DNA of 64,000 nt, from assembly GCF_002327185.1 (NCBI RefSeq), contig NZ_CP018624.1:1736001-1800000 (forward strand). The letters are read 5' to 3'. A program made the translations under genes and the position numbers. Positions 30,814-39,830 of the stretch are shown in pieces (position 1 is the first letter of the stretch; each line of letters opens with the position of its first letter). The stretch is from Clostridium chauvoei. Its GTDB lineage: Bacteria > Bacillota > Clostridia > Clostridiales > Clostridiaceae. The notes below the pieces were generated by a model, which searched no databases, had not been told where the DNA came from, and was given only the letters and a program-made list of their open reading frames with translations.

Positions 30814-32109
30814 TTATTTCATATTACTTATTAACTCTATAGTATTTAAAAAAACATCTATCTCATCAACACTATTATATAACCCAAAGCTAGCTCTAAC
30901 CATACCTGGCATCTTACATCTTGGATTTGTTAAATGTTTTGTTGCCTCTTCATCTGTTAAATTTAAAAGTCTTTTTACATATGGATGTGCACAAAAGGCC
31001 CCTTGCCTTACAGCAATCCCTCTAATTTGTGCTAATGCCCTAGCTACTTCTGCATGATAAATGCCTTCAATATTAAATACTATAATCCCTAACCTATCAT
31101 CAATGTTCTTAGTATCTCCATATGAAATTACATTTGGTATGCTACTCATTCCCTCTGTAACTCTTTTTAATAATGAATGTTCATTGCTATCAATTTCATC
31201 ATACCCTATTATTTCTAGTTGTTTCATGGCTTCAACTAAGGCTACTGCTCCAAAAAAGTTAGGAGTTCCTGCTTCATCTTTTTCTGGAGGTGGTAAATAA
31301 AATTCTTCATAGTCTAAAACTGTATCTACAGTTCCTCCCCCTTTAAGATCTGAGGCAACTTCTTCAAAACATTCCTTAAGTCCAATTATTGCACCACTAC
31401 CGAAGGGTGCATACATTTTATGAGCTGAAAACACTAAAAAATCAATAGAATCCTCATTTGAATCTCCCATGATTTTAACTCTTTTATGTGCTACTATTTG
31501 TGCACCATCTACTATTAGTTTAGCCCCATATTTATGAACAATCCTAGCTATTTCATATATATCATTAATATATCCTGTTACATTAGAGGCCGCAGTAACA
31601 GATACATATTTTACTGCTCCATTATAATTGTCTAATTTATTTTCTAATTCTTCAAATTTTAATCTCCCAACTGCATCTACTTCTATATAGTCTAACTTAC
31701 ATTTCCCTCTCCAAGGTAAATCATTTGAATGATGCTCCATTCTAGTAGTTATTATTACATCATTCTTATCTCTTATAAGCATATTTGAAAGTCTATTTAT
31801 ACCTTCAGTAGTATTATTCACAAAAATTGCAGTATACTTATCAGCTGGAGCATTAAAAAATTTAAGAATATATTCCCTACTCTCGTTATAAACTTTAGTT
31901 GAGTATTCTGATTTTTGTCCCATCCCTCTACCAATAGAGCCATAATACTCACTAGTTTCTATTATTTTATCTATAACTCTTCTAAAAACAGGAGTAGTAG
32001 CTGCATTATCAAAATTTACAGGAATAACTTCATGTCCACCTAAAATAGGCACTTTTTTTTCTAATCCTACAAGAGAATTTCTTAAATAATCACTTCTAAT
32101 ACCATTCAT
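30814..32109 (-). CDS. Aminotransferase class V enzyme, cysteine-desulfurase-like
   Basis: A 431-residue fold-type I PLP enzyme. The Schiff-base lysine is in VFSAHKMYAPFGSG (about 233), the His stacking on PLP in RMEHHSNDLPW (about 127), and RQGAFCAHPY (about 372) has a Cys where SufS-type desulfurases carry the persulfide Cys. No scaffold gene (sufU, iscU) lies nearby, so it may serve tRNA or cofactor sulfur transfer, or be a selenocysteine lyase-like enzyme. The ATG at 32109 follows GGGAGGT; an ATG five codons earlier overlaps that site. Single gene. Confidence 0.82.
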   Translation of the reverse strand: MNGIRSDYLRNSLVGLEKKVPILGGHEVIPVNFDNAATTPVFRRVIDKIIETSEYYGSIGRGMGQKSEYSTKVYNESREYILKFFNAPADKYTAIFVNNTTEGINRLSNMLIRDKNDVIITTRMEHHSNDLPWRGKCKLDYIEVDAVGRLKFEELENKLDNYNGAVKYVSVTAASNVTGYINDIYEIARIVHKYGAKLIVDGAQIVAHKRVKIMGDSNEDSIDFLVFSAHKMYAPFGSGAIIGLKECFEEVASDLKGGGTVDTVLDYEEFYLPPPEKDEAGTPNFFGAVALVEAMKQLEIIGYDEIDSNEHSLLKRVTEGMSSIPNVISYGDTKNIDDRLGIIVFNIEGIYHAEVARALAQIRGIAVRQGAFCAHPYVKRLLNLTDEEATKHLTNPRCKMPGMVRASFGLYNSVDEIDVFLNTIELISNMK

Positions 32110-32244
32110 CCCAATACCTCCCATATATTTTATTCTCTAATACATTTTAGTGTGCTAATATTTGAAACTATCTCATATTTTATAAAGTAACATATAGATT
32201 TTTGAAACATATATTTATAATAAAATATTCTTTGGAGGGAAAAA

Positions 32245-32949
32245 ATGAACTATAACAATAATAATATAATTGAACTTGACGATGATTTGCAATTTGTTCC
32301 ATTAAATATTAAAGAACCCTTCTCTTGTAAGGATTCTAAATGGATACCTCTTATAAACTTTGACTCTGATTCTATTAATAATATTAATAATAATTTTTTA
32401 CTTGGGTTTGGTTATCCAGTAGCTAATAATGGTATGAATTCTGGACTTGTTAGTATACCTCCAGTGTCAGTTACTAAACCACAAAATATAGAATCACCTA
32501 AAAATCTTTCACAAACTACTGACCCAACACCTTCTAATAATAATTTAAATAATCCTAATTTAGGTAATATTGATTTATTATATCCATCTGAAATACCTGC
32601 TGATGAATTATATTCCTATAATTCAACTGGGAAATGTAAAGCTAATGAAACTCCAATTAATATACCTAACTTAAAATCTTCTAATACTCCTTTAGAAAAA
32701 AGAGAATATGATGAAGATGATGAATTAATTCATATGAATATCCTTAGAAACTTTGATTTTAGTACAGATGAAATTTTTGATTTAAGAAATTCTAATTGTT
32801 CTAATATAGATAAAATTTTTAAAGAAATAGAAGCAAATCACAGTGGTATAATTGGCACTTTTAAAGCTTATAGAATTCCATATCCTATATCAGCACTACT
32901 TGTAAAAAAAATAATCAAACTATCTCTTGAATATTCTGAAAAGGAGTAG
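32245..32949 (+). CDS. Asn-rich hypothetical protein
   Basis: A 234-residue protein not recognised. It opens with MNYNNNNIIELDDDLQF and has a low-complexity Asn/Pro/Ser middle (about 45-140). The C-terminal part (about 150-234) is more ordered, with an acidic YDEDDELIHMN segment and a helix-like end (ISALLVKKIIKLSLEYSEKE). There is no signal peptide or membrane helix. The DUF4397 gene follows 8 nt later with its ribosome site inside this gene. The style resembles clostridial spore-surface proteins, but that is inference. Confidence 0.65.
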   Translation: MNYNNNNIIELDDDLQFVPLNIKEPFSCKDSKWIPLINFDSDSINNINNNFLLGFGYPVANNGMNSGLVSIPPVSVTKPQNIESPKNLSQTTDPTPSNNNLNNPNLGNIDLLYPSEIPADELYSYNSTGKCKANETPINIPNLKSSNTPLEKREYDEDDELIHMNILRNFDFSTDEIFDLRNSNCSNIDKIFKEIEANHSGIIGTFKAYRIPYPISALLVKKIIKLSLEYSEKE

Positions 32950-32957
32950 ATAATTTT

Positions 32958-33575
32958 ATGATTTTATTTAGAGATAACTTACCAGATTTACAATGTAAAG
33001 TAAGATTAATACATGCAGTACCAGCTGCCCCTGCAGTAGATATTTATGCTAATGGTTCTCCAATAGCTAAAAATCTATCTTTTAGTGACATAAGCTGTTA
33101 TATTGCTATAGCTCCCGGTACTTATGAGATTCAAATCTTTGTATCTGGAACATATGATTCCCCTTTATTAACTAAAACTATAGACTTACTTCCAAATTCA
33201 GCATCAACGATTTCAATTATTACAAATAATAACAATTTAGATTTATTTGTGTTAAATGATGCTAATAATCTTGGACAAATCAGTAATGCTTTTTTAAGAT
33301 TTATTAATTTATCACCTAATTCACCTTTATTGACTTTATCATTACCTAATGATATTTCATTATTTAATAGTGTAGAATATATTGAAACTACAGGATACTA
33401 TCCTCTATCTCCTGGAATTTACAATTATAAGGTTTCCTTTGCTAGTTCCGAAGGTTTATTTAAGTTTATAAAGGACATAAAGCTAGAAAATGGACAATTC
33501 TATACAATCTATATAGTTGGATTATTTAATAAAAAACCTCAACTTGGATACGTTATTGTAAAAGATGGTATTTAA
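32958..33575 (+). CDS. DUF4397-domain protein
   Basis: A 205-residue protein with the DUF4397 pattern: VRLIHAVPAAPAVDIYANGSPIAK at about 18, then a beta-rich region with YIAIAPGTYEIQIFVSG. A second, weaker copy follows (FLRFINLSPNSPLLTLSL at about 112, then YYPLSPGIYNYKV), so it looks like a tandem immunoglobulin-like repeat. No signal peptide is visible, which is unusual because many DUF4397 proteins are exported. The AAGGAG site is inside the preceding gene, implying translational coupling. Confidence 0.82.
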   Translation: MILFRDNLPDLQCKVRLIHAVPAAPAVDIYANGSPIAKNLSFSDISCYIAIAPGTYEIQIFVSGTYDSPLLTKTIDLLPNSASTISIITNNNNLDLFVLNDANNLGQISNAFLRFINLSPNSPLLTLSLPNDISLFNSVEYIETTGYYPLSPGIYNYKVSFASSEGLFKFIKDIKLENGQFYTIYIVGLFNKKPQLGYVIVKDGI

Positions 33576-33581
33576 TCATAA

Positions 33582-33620
33582 AAAGAAATGGTAAATTTAA
33601 AGATTATTTACCATTTCTTT
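33582..33620. terminator. Bidirectional terminator
   Basis: Fifteen-base perfect arms (AAAGAAATGGTAAAT / ATTTACCATTTCTTT) between the convergent DUF4397 and ABC permease genes. Confidence 0.85.
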
Positions 33621-33624
33621 TTAT

Positions 33625-34824
33625 TTACTCTTCTCTTAATGCATCAATTGGATTTAACTCTGCTGCTTTTTTAGCTGGATAAATCCCAAAGAAAATTCCA
33701 ACTGCTGATGAAAATATAAGAACTAAACATATGTGTATTATAGTAACCTTAGGTTTTACTCCCATTATTAATCCTACAGTAAATGATCCTGAAACTCCAA
33801 TTATTAATCCTATAATACCCCCTATTAAAGATATAATTACAGCTTCAGTTAAAAACTGAAGTAAAATACTTTTTGTAGTTGCTCCTATAGCCTTTCTTAT
33901 TCCTATTTCCCGTGTTCTTTCAGTAACAGATACAAGCATTATATTCATAACACCTATTCCTCCAACCACTAAAGATATTCCTGCTACTGCACTTATAAAA
34001 GAACCAAATATATCTATTACTTTATTGATCTCTTCTACCTGTTTTATCATCTTTTCCCCAATATATAATTCTTTTTCTCTATTATTGTGTCTTGCTGATA
34101 TTATATTTATGGCCTCATTAGAAGCCTCTTCTATATCTTCTTTAGATTTTGCTACTACTAAAATTGAATCTATTTGTGATTTTCCAAATAAATTATCTAA
34201 TGTTTTTTTAGGGACAACTGCCATAGCTGGAATATGCTCTATTGGTGCTGCCTCCATATACCCTGGTGCTTTAGTTACTCCAACTATCGTAACTTTTTTA
34301 AGATTATTAGGATTTCCTATAAAAATAGATTCTCCTTGTACCTCTTTATGTCCAAATAAACCTTTAGCTGTGAACTCATCTAAAACAACTACTGATTTTC
34401 CTTCAATGCTTTCTTTTTCTGTAAAATATCTTCCGCTTATTATTTCAGCATTTTCTATATATCTATAATCTGGCGTTACTCCATTAATATAAATATTTTT
34501 TTCTTTATTATTAACATTACATACACCCGTTCTCATTACCATAGGTGTAACTGCTTTTATATAATTACCTTTTTCTTTTATTATATTTATGTCTTGCAAA
34601 GAAATATAATCTCTATTGCTTGCTCTTGACGAATCTACTTTTATCTGTATTGTAGATGAGCCTATTTTTTCTAATTGTCCAGTTACGATTTCTTTTCCTC
34701 CTCTACCTAAAGAAACAATTGCAATTACAGAACTTACTCCTATTATTATTCCCAGCATTGTTAAGAAACTTCTAAGCTTATTTGACTTTATGCTTTCAAG
34801 AGCCATTTTAAAATTCTCACTCAT
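33625..34824 (-). CDS. MacB-type ABC transporter permease
   Basis: A 399-residue FtsX/MacB-like permease. One N-terminal helix (about 18-40, SFLTMLGIIIGVSSVIAIVSLG) is followed by a large MacB_PCD periplasmic-type domain (about 45-270) and three C-terminal helices. VTERTREIGIRKAIGAT (about 304) is the cytoplasmic FtsX coupling motif. With the ATPase and HlyD-like adaptor it forms a three-gene exporter for peptides, antibiotics or toxins. The substrate is unknown. Last gene of the operon, 17 nt after the ATPase. Confidence 0.9.
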   Translation of the reverse strand: MSENFKMALESIKSNKLRSFLTMLGIIIGVSSVIAIVSLGRGGKEIVTGQLEKIGSSTIQIKVDSSRASNRDYISLQDINIIKEKGNYIKAVTPMVMRTGVCNVNNKEKNIYINGVTPDYRYIENAEIISGRYFTEKESIEGKSVVVLDEFTAKGLFGHKEVQGESIFIGNPNNLKKVTIVGVTKAPGYMEAAPIEHIPAMAVVPKKTLDNLFGKSQIDSILVVAKSKEDIEEASNEAINIISARHNNREKELYIGEKMIKQVEEINKVIDIFGSFISAVAGISLVVGGIGVMNIMLVSVTERTREIGIRKAIGATTKSILLQFLTEAVIISLIGGIIGLIIGVSGSFTVGLIMGVKPKVTIIHICLVLIFSSAVGIFFGIYPAKKAAELNPIDALREE

Positions 34825-34841
34825 AGAAATTCCCCTTATCT

Positions 34842-35531
34842 TTAAATGTATTTACATTTAATTTCTTCATCTTTTTCTATTTCCCCATCTTTTACATGTA
34901 TTATTCTTTTTGTGTATTTAGCTATTTCTTCTTCATGAGTTACCATAATTATAGTTGTACCTTCTTTATTTAAATCTTGAAATATTTTCATTACTTCTAA
35001 ACTTACTTTTGAATCTAGATTTCCAGTTGGTTCATCTGCCATTATAACTGATGGATTATTTACAATAGCTCTTGCAATTGCAACTCTTTGCCTTTGTCCT
35101 CCTGAAATTTCACTTGGTTTATGTTTAATCCATGGGGATAATCCCACCTTTTCTAAAGCCTTTTTAGCTCTTTCAATTCTTTCTTTACTAGAAACACCTG
35201 CATATACCATAGGTAATTCTACATTTTCTAAAATATTTAACCTTGGTAATAAATTAAAGTTTTGAAATACAAATCCGATTTCTATATTTCTTATCTTAGC
35301 TAACTCATCATCAGTTAAATTATTTATTATCTTATTATTTAATCTATATTCACCAGTACTATATCTATCTAAACATCCTAGAATATTCATAAGGGTACTT
35401 TTACCTGAGCCTGATGGCCCCATTATAGTTGTAAACTCCCCTTTTTTTATATTTAATGAAATATTCTTTAAAGCTTTATATTCTATTTTTCCTGTATTAT
35501 AAACTTTATTAATACCATTTAACTCTATCAG
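34842..35531 (-). CDS. MacB/LolD-type ABC transporter ATPase, apparent CTG start
   Basis: The in-frame sequence upstream of the first ATG (35423) encodes the missing N-terminal beta-strands: IELNGINKVYNTGKIEY, then KALKNISLNIKKGEF and the Walker A GPSGSGKST. The ATG-started product would lack the A-loop region, so the true start is upstream. The best candidate is CTG at 35531, eight bases after GGGGG, giving 229 residues, normal for the family. No ATG, GTG or TTG lies in frame before the adaptor's stop. The signature ISGGQRQRVAIARA and Walker B VIMADEPTGNLD are intact. Confidence 0.85.
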   Translation of the reverse strand: MIELNGINKVYNTGKIEYKALKNISLNIKKGEFTTIMGPSGSGKSTLMNILGCLDRYSTGEYRLNNKIINNLTDDELAKIRNIEIGFVFQNFNLLPRLNILENVELPMVYAGVSSKERIERAKKALEKVGLSPWIKHKPSEISGGQRQRVAIARAIVNNPSVIMADEPTGNLDSKVSLEVMKIFQDLNKEGTTIIMVTHEEEIAKYTKRIIHVKDGEIEKDEEIKCKYI

Positions 35532-35533
35532 TT

Positions 35534-36361
35534 CTAGTTCCCCCTTTTAACTTTATCTCCACTTTCTAACTCTCCTGAAGGATTTAATATAACTAACTCA
35601 TCTTCGTCTATACCCTCTAATATTTCTACTTCCCTTTCTCCCTCAAGTCCTACTTTTACTTCTCTTTTGTAAGCTATATTATCTTTCAATATAAATACAT
35701 AGGGTTTGTTTCCTTTTTCCACTTTTATAGCCTCTGTAGGAACTACAATTACATTGTTTTTTTGGCCAACTAATATATCTATTTCATTTTTAAAGCCTAT
35801 CTTTAACTCTTCAGTTTTAGTTAAGTTATCAATCTCGCCTTCAATATATGCTTCTCCCTCCATCGAATTGGAAATACTCTTAGCTGTTGGACTTATAAAA
35901 GATACCCTGCCTTCAATTATTCCATTACTTGTTTTTATCATTGCAGGTTGGTCTATTTTAATATATTTACTATCATATTGGTTTAATAGAATTTTGATTT
36001 TTAAATTTTCTAAATCTTGAACTACAATTACTGGATACTCTGATAAGCTTATATCTGTAACAGTTCCATCAATATCAGAAAATATATTTCCATTATCTAG
36101 ATTTGTTAGGTATTGATCTTTCTTTACTTCATCTCCTACTTTTACACTTATATTATTGTATTTGTATCTTTCTAAGTAATGTTCTGCTTTATTTTTAGAC
36201 TGGATAACTCCAGTTACATTTATATATCTAACTATATTTCCTTTCTCAACTAAATGGACTTTAACTTTGCTATCTTCTGATTTTTTATTTAAAGTAACCA
36301 TTAATATAATTAGAATTGATAAAAAAAGCATTGCACAAACCCATACTTTTCTTTTTTTCAC
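35534..36361 (-). CDS. HlyD/MacA-like membrane fusion adaptor
   Basis: A 275-residue adaptor with an N-terminal signal anchor (about 6-24, VWVCAMLFLSILIILMV), a lipoyl-like hairpin region (VGDEVKKDQYL at about 75 and FSDIDGTVTDISLSEYP at about 95) and beta-barrel segments. It lacks a long coiled coil, as in Gram-positive MacA-like proteins. GTG start at 36361 after AGGAGTG. The stop lies two bases before the presumed CTG start of the ATPase, so the two are translationally coupled. First gene of the exporter operon. Confidence 0.85.
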   Translation of the reverse strand: MKKRKVWVCAMLFLSILIILMVTLNKKSEDSKVKVHLVEKGNIVRYINVTGVIQSKNKAEHYLERYKYNNISVKVGDEVKKDQYLTNLDNGNIFSDIDGTVTDISLSEYPVIVVQDLENLKIKILLNQYDSKYIKIDQPAMIKTSNGIIEGRVSFISPTAKSISNSMEGEAYIEGEIDNLTKTEELKIGFKNEIDILVGQKNNVIVVPTEAIKVEKGNKPYVFILKDNIAYKREVKVGLEGEREVEILEGIDEDELVILNPSGELESGDKVKRGN

Positions 36362-36527
36362 ATATCTTCACTCCTAAAATCTCTTATCAATTTTAAAGTA
36401 TTTACATTTAAATAAATATTTATGTAATATCTATACTATTTTCTATATTTGATTACATACTAGGTTGATAGTATAATTAATAGTAATTGTTTTATTAAAT
36501 AAACAGATATTAAATTGGAGGATAAAA

Positions 36528-38444
36528 ATGATAGTTTTAAGCTGTAAAGATATATGTATAAGTTATGGTATAAGAGATGTTTTAAAAAATATAACTTTCT
36601 CTATAAATGAAGGAGATAAAGTTGGTATAATTGGCGGCAATGGTGAAGGTAAATCTACACTGTTTAAAATTATCTCTAAAGAACTTACTCAAGATGATGG
36701 TGAGGTTTTTGTTGATAAAAATAAAACTATAGGATACCTTACTCAACATGTTGATTTAAATTTAGATGGGACAATATATGAAGAAATGCTTTCTGTTTTT
36801 CAGGAGCTTAGAAATATAGAATGTAAATTAAAAAAGATTGAAGAAAGCTTAAATGAACCTTATGATCCAAGTAATGCAGCTTATCATGATAAATTAATAA
36901 AGGATTATACTACTCTTCAAGATTTGTATAATCATAGAGGTGGATATACATATAAAGGTGAAGTTTCTAGAGTTTTAAAAGGACTTGGGTTTTTAGAAGA
37001 AGATTTTGATAAACAAATTAACACTTTAAGTGGAGGACAAAAAACTAGAGTATCTTTATGTAAATTACTTCTTAAAAATCCTGATATTATACTTTTAGAT
37101 GAGCCTACAAACCACTTAGATTTAGAGGCTATAGAATGGCTTGAAGATTATCTAAAATCATATAAAGGAACGGTTCTTGTTATTTCCCATGATAGATTTT
37201 TCTTAGACTCTGTAACTAATAATACTTTTGAGGTAATAAATGGACATATAAATTGTTATAATGTTCCTTATACTAAATTTATAGAACAAAGAAAAAAGAA
37301 GTATGAAGCTGATCTTAAAGCATATAATCTTCAACAAGCCGAAATTAAAAGACAGGAAGCTATAATTGAAAAGTTTAGAAGCTTTAATAGAGAGAAAAGT
37401 ATTAAGGCTGCTGAAAGTAGAGAAAAAGCTTTAGATAGAATGGAAAAGATAGACGCTCCTGATAAAGAAAAAGAAGCTTCTAAAATAAAATTTGAGGCTT
37501 CTGTAAAAAGTGGTTATGATGTACTTCATGCTGAAAATCTTTCAAAAAGTTATGGGGATAAAAAATTATTTAAAGATCTTTCTTTTGACTTAAAAAGAGC
37601 TGAAAAGGTAGCCTTAATAGGTGAAAATGGTAGAGGTAAAACTACATTATTTAGGATGATATTAAATACTCTAGATAGTGATACAGGTAATATAATTCTT
37701 GGAACTAATGTTAATGTTGGATACTATGATCAAGAACAATCGGATCTTAATCTTGATAAATCAATAATAGATGAGGTGTGGGATGAATTTCCAAACCTTA
37801 CAACTTCAAAACTTAGAGGCATTCTTGCATCATTCTTATTTACAGGAGATGATGTATTTAAAGAAATAAAAACATTAAGTGGCGGAGAGAAGTGTAGAAT
37901 TAATTTACTTAAATTAATGCTTTCAAAATCAAACTTACTTTTACTAGATGAGCCTACAAATCATTTAGATATTATGTCAAGAGAAGCTTTAGAAGATGCA
38001 TTAATAAGTTATGATGGAACGCTTTTGGTAATATCTCATGATAGATATTTCTTAAATAAAGTTATTGGAAGAATCTTAGAGCTTAAAGAAGATGGTGTTA
38101 AAGAATATTTAGGTAACTATAGCTATTTTCAAGAGAAAAAATTAAATCCTACTAGATATCAAGAACTAGAGGATTTAGCAAATGGTAAAACTAAAACTCA
38201 ACTTAAAGATGAAAAAAAGAAAAAAAGAGAACAAGAAAAAGAAGAAAAAGCATTAAAGCTAAAAGCAAAAAAACTTGAAGAAGACATTACATCAAAAGAA
38301 AATGAACTTCTTAATTTACAAGAACAACTTTGCCTTGAAGAAATTTATTCAAATCCAACTGAAAGTGAAAGAGTAAGTAAGGAAATTAAAAATCTTGAAG
38401 AATTAATAGCCAAATTATACGAAGATTGGGAAAATATACTTTAA
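36528..38444 (+). CDS. ABC-F family ATPase
   Basis: A 638-residue soluble protein with two ABC domains and no membrane segment. Domain 1 has GGNGEGKST, LSGGQKTRVSL and LLDEPTNHLD; domain 2 has GENGRGKTT, LSGGEKCRINL and LLDEPTNHLD. A charged linker (about 245-310) and a C-terminal coiled coil (about 550-638, rich in Lys/Glu) match the Uup/YdiF type. Such proteins bind the ribosomal E site and modulate translation; some confer antibiotic protection. The linker is not long, so a housekeeping role is more likely. Confidence 0.9.
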   Translation: MIVLSCKDICISYGIRDVLKNITFSINEGDKVGIIGGNGEGKSTLFKIISKELTQDDGEVFVDKNKTIGYLTQHVDLNLDGTIYEEMLSVFQELRNIECKLKKIEESLNEPYDPSNAAYHDKLIKDYTTLQDLYNHRGGYTYKGEVSRVLKGLGFLEEDFDKQINTLSGGQKTRVSLCKLLLKNPDIILLDEPTNHLDLEAIEWLEDYLKSYKGTVLVISHDRFFLDSVTNNTFEVINGHINCYNVPYTKFIEQRKKKYEADLKAYNLQQAEIKRQEAIIEKFRSFNREKSIKAAESREKALDRMEKIDAPDKEKEASKIKFEASVKSGYDVLHAENLSKSYGDKKLFKDLSFDLKRAEKVALIGENGRGKTTLFRMILNTLDSDTGNIILGTNVNVGYYDQEQSDLNLDKSIIDEVWDEFPNLTTSKLRGILASFLFTGDDVFKEIKTLSGGEKCRINLLKLMLSKSNLLLLDEPTNHLDIMSREALEDALISYDGTLLVISHDRYFLNKVIGRILELKEDGVKEYLGNYSYFQEKKLNPTRYQELEDLANGKTKTQLKDEKKKKREQEKEEKALKLKAKKLEEDITSKENELLNLQEQLCLEEIYSNPTESERVSKEIKNLEELIAKLYEDWENIL

Positions 38445-38452
38445 AACTGTAA

Positions 38453-38485
38453 AAAGGTACTAGATATTTAAATTCTAGTACCTTT
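38453..38485. terminator. Bidirectional terminator
   Basis: AAAGGTACTAGA / TCTAGTACCTTT stem between the convergent ABC-F and dUTPase genes, followed by AATTTTT on the plus strand. Confidence 0.85.
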
Positions 38486-38490
38486 AATTT

Positions 38491-38931
38491 TTAACGGATT
38501 CCAGATGAACCAAATCCACCTTCTGCTCTTTCTGTTTCTGATAAATCCTTAACTTCTGTAACCTCTACCTTCCATACTGGTTTTATTACCATTTGAGCTA
38601 TTTTCATTCCTTTTTCAACAACAAATTTATTTTTACCATGATTTATTAATATAATTCCAATTTCTCCTCTGTACCCCTCATCTATAGTTCCTGGTGTATT
38701 TAAAACCGTTATACTATATTTTAATGCTAAACCACTTCTTGGTCTTATTTGAGCTTCTGTCTGTTTAGGAAGTTCTATTTTTATACCTGTTTTTATTAAT
38801 GCTGGATCACCAGCCTCAATAGATACTTCTTCAACAGAATATAAATCTAATCCTGCATCCCCTTCATGAGCGTAACTAGGTAGTATTGCATCTTTATGTA
38901 CTCTTTTAACATTTAAATTAAACTTATTCAT
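38491..38931 (-). CDS. dut: Deoxyuridine 5'-triphosphate nucleotidohydrolase
   Basis: Trimeric dUTPase of 146 residues converting dUTP to dUMP and PPi. All five motifs are visible: DAGLDLYS (I), PRSGLALK (II), [19 protein letters not shown] (III), [10 protein letters not shown] (IV) and [10 protein letters not shown] (V, the mobile arm over the active site). The ATG at 38931 follows GGAGGA; an ATG five codons upstream overlaps that site. Monocistronic. Confidence 0.96.
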   Translation of the reverse strand: MNKFNLNVKRVHKDAILPSYAHEGDAGLDLYSVEEVSIEAGDPALIKTGIKIELPKQTEAQIRPRSGLALKYSITVLNTPGTIDEGYRGEIGIILINHGKNKFVVEKGMKIAQMVIKPVWKVEVTEVKDLSETERAEGGFGSSGIR

Positions 38932-38985
38932 AAATAAATCCTCCATATTTTTAATATAGACCTATTTTACCATATGAATATAAAA

Positions 38986-39015
38986 TAAGACCATAAGATT
39001 TACCTTATGATCTTA
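38986..39015 (-). terminator. Terminator after the prealbumin-fold protein gene
   Basis: Stem TAAGATCATAAG / CTTATGGTCTTA (one mismatch pair) followed by TTTTATATT on the minus strand, just past the stop at 39023. Confidence 0.7.
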
Positions 39016-39022
39016 CTTATTA

Positions 39023-39730
39023 TTATTTTTTGCAACAACATGCTTTTATTCTATTTACAACAGTTACTGTTGCTTCCTTTAAGTTTTGGTCTATAATTAC
39101 TTCATTCCAATTAATATAACATGGTTTTTCGAAATATCTCCTATCCACTATTGAAATTACTCTATAGCATCCATCCTCTAAATTTTCAAAGTTAACCTTT
39201 CCTTCTGAATTTGTTAATTGTGTATCACATAATTTAGGAGATACTCCATTTAACATGTACAAATTAACCTTAGCTCCTTTTAATTCTACTCCATCCTTGC
39301 TACCTAACTTAACAACAACAGTAATACAGCCTTTTTTTTCTGTCTTATTACAATTATTATTTATATTATTAAAATGTTTTAGATACTCCTCTTTGTTGTC
39401 TATTTCATTATTTTCACAATTACATTTACTGTCTGACATATAATAATTATTTCTATAATACTCATTATTATTTGATTCTATGTGCTCATCATTACTAATA
39501 TTTAAATTATCTTTTGGCGTAGATACAGTATCCCCTCCTTCCTCTCGAACCTCAATAAATACATTATAATTTTCATTACTTTGAACTGAAATATCACTAT
39601 TTTGTTGTTCTTTATTTAGATTTACTTGATTTTGTCCTAATTGACTTTGATGTTGAGTTTTAGAGTTATTGTGAAATTCAACTTCTCCATTTTCATTAGT
39701 ACAAAACTCATCATCTATCATTATTTTCAT
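39023..39730 (-). CDS. Asn-rich protein with C-terminal Cna-B/prealbumin-like domain
   Basis: A 235-residue protein. Residues 1-135 are low complexity, Asn/Gln/Glu-rich, with a CNCEN pair near 103. From about 137 (CITVVVKLGSKDGVELKGAKVNLY) it reads as a single Cna-B/SpaA-like beta-sandwich, with TNSEGKVNFENLEDGCYRV as the typical turn. It ends in a Cys-rich tail, IKACCCKK. No signal peptide or sortase motif is present, so it is probably intracellular or forespore/coat-located rather than a pilin. Function unknown; the architecture resembles other clostridial spore-layer candidates. Confidence 0.7.
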   Translation of the reverse strand: MKIMIDDEFCTNENGEVEFHNNSKTQHQSQLGQNQVNLNKEQQNSDISVQSNENYNVFIEVREEGGDTVSTPKDNLNISNDEHIESNNNEYYRNNYYMSDSKCNCENNEIDNKEEYLKHFNNINNNCNKTEKKGCITVVVKLGSKDGVELKGAKVNLYMLNGVSPKLCDTQLTNSEGKVNFENLEDGCYRVISIVDRRYFEKPCYINWNEVIIDQNLKEATVTVVNRIKACCCKK

Positions 39731-39788
39731 AAGCCCCTCCTAATAACAATATAGTTACATAATATGATTAACCCCCCCGTTTGGTGAT

Positions 39789-39829
39789 AAAAAAAAGCTG
39801 ATTTAATAATTTTTTTAATCAGCTTTTTT
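39789..39829 (-). terminator. Terminator of the GGDEF-EAL gene
   Basis: AAAAAAGCTGATT arm pairing with AATCAGCTTTTTT, T-run on both strands, two bases past the stop at 39831. Confidence 0.85.
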
Positions 39830-39830
39830 T

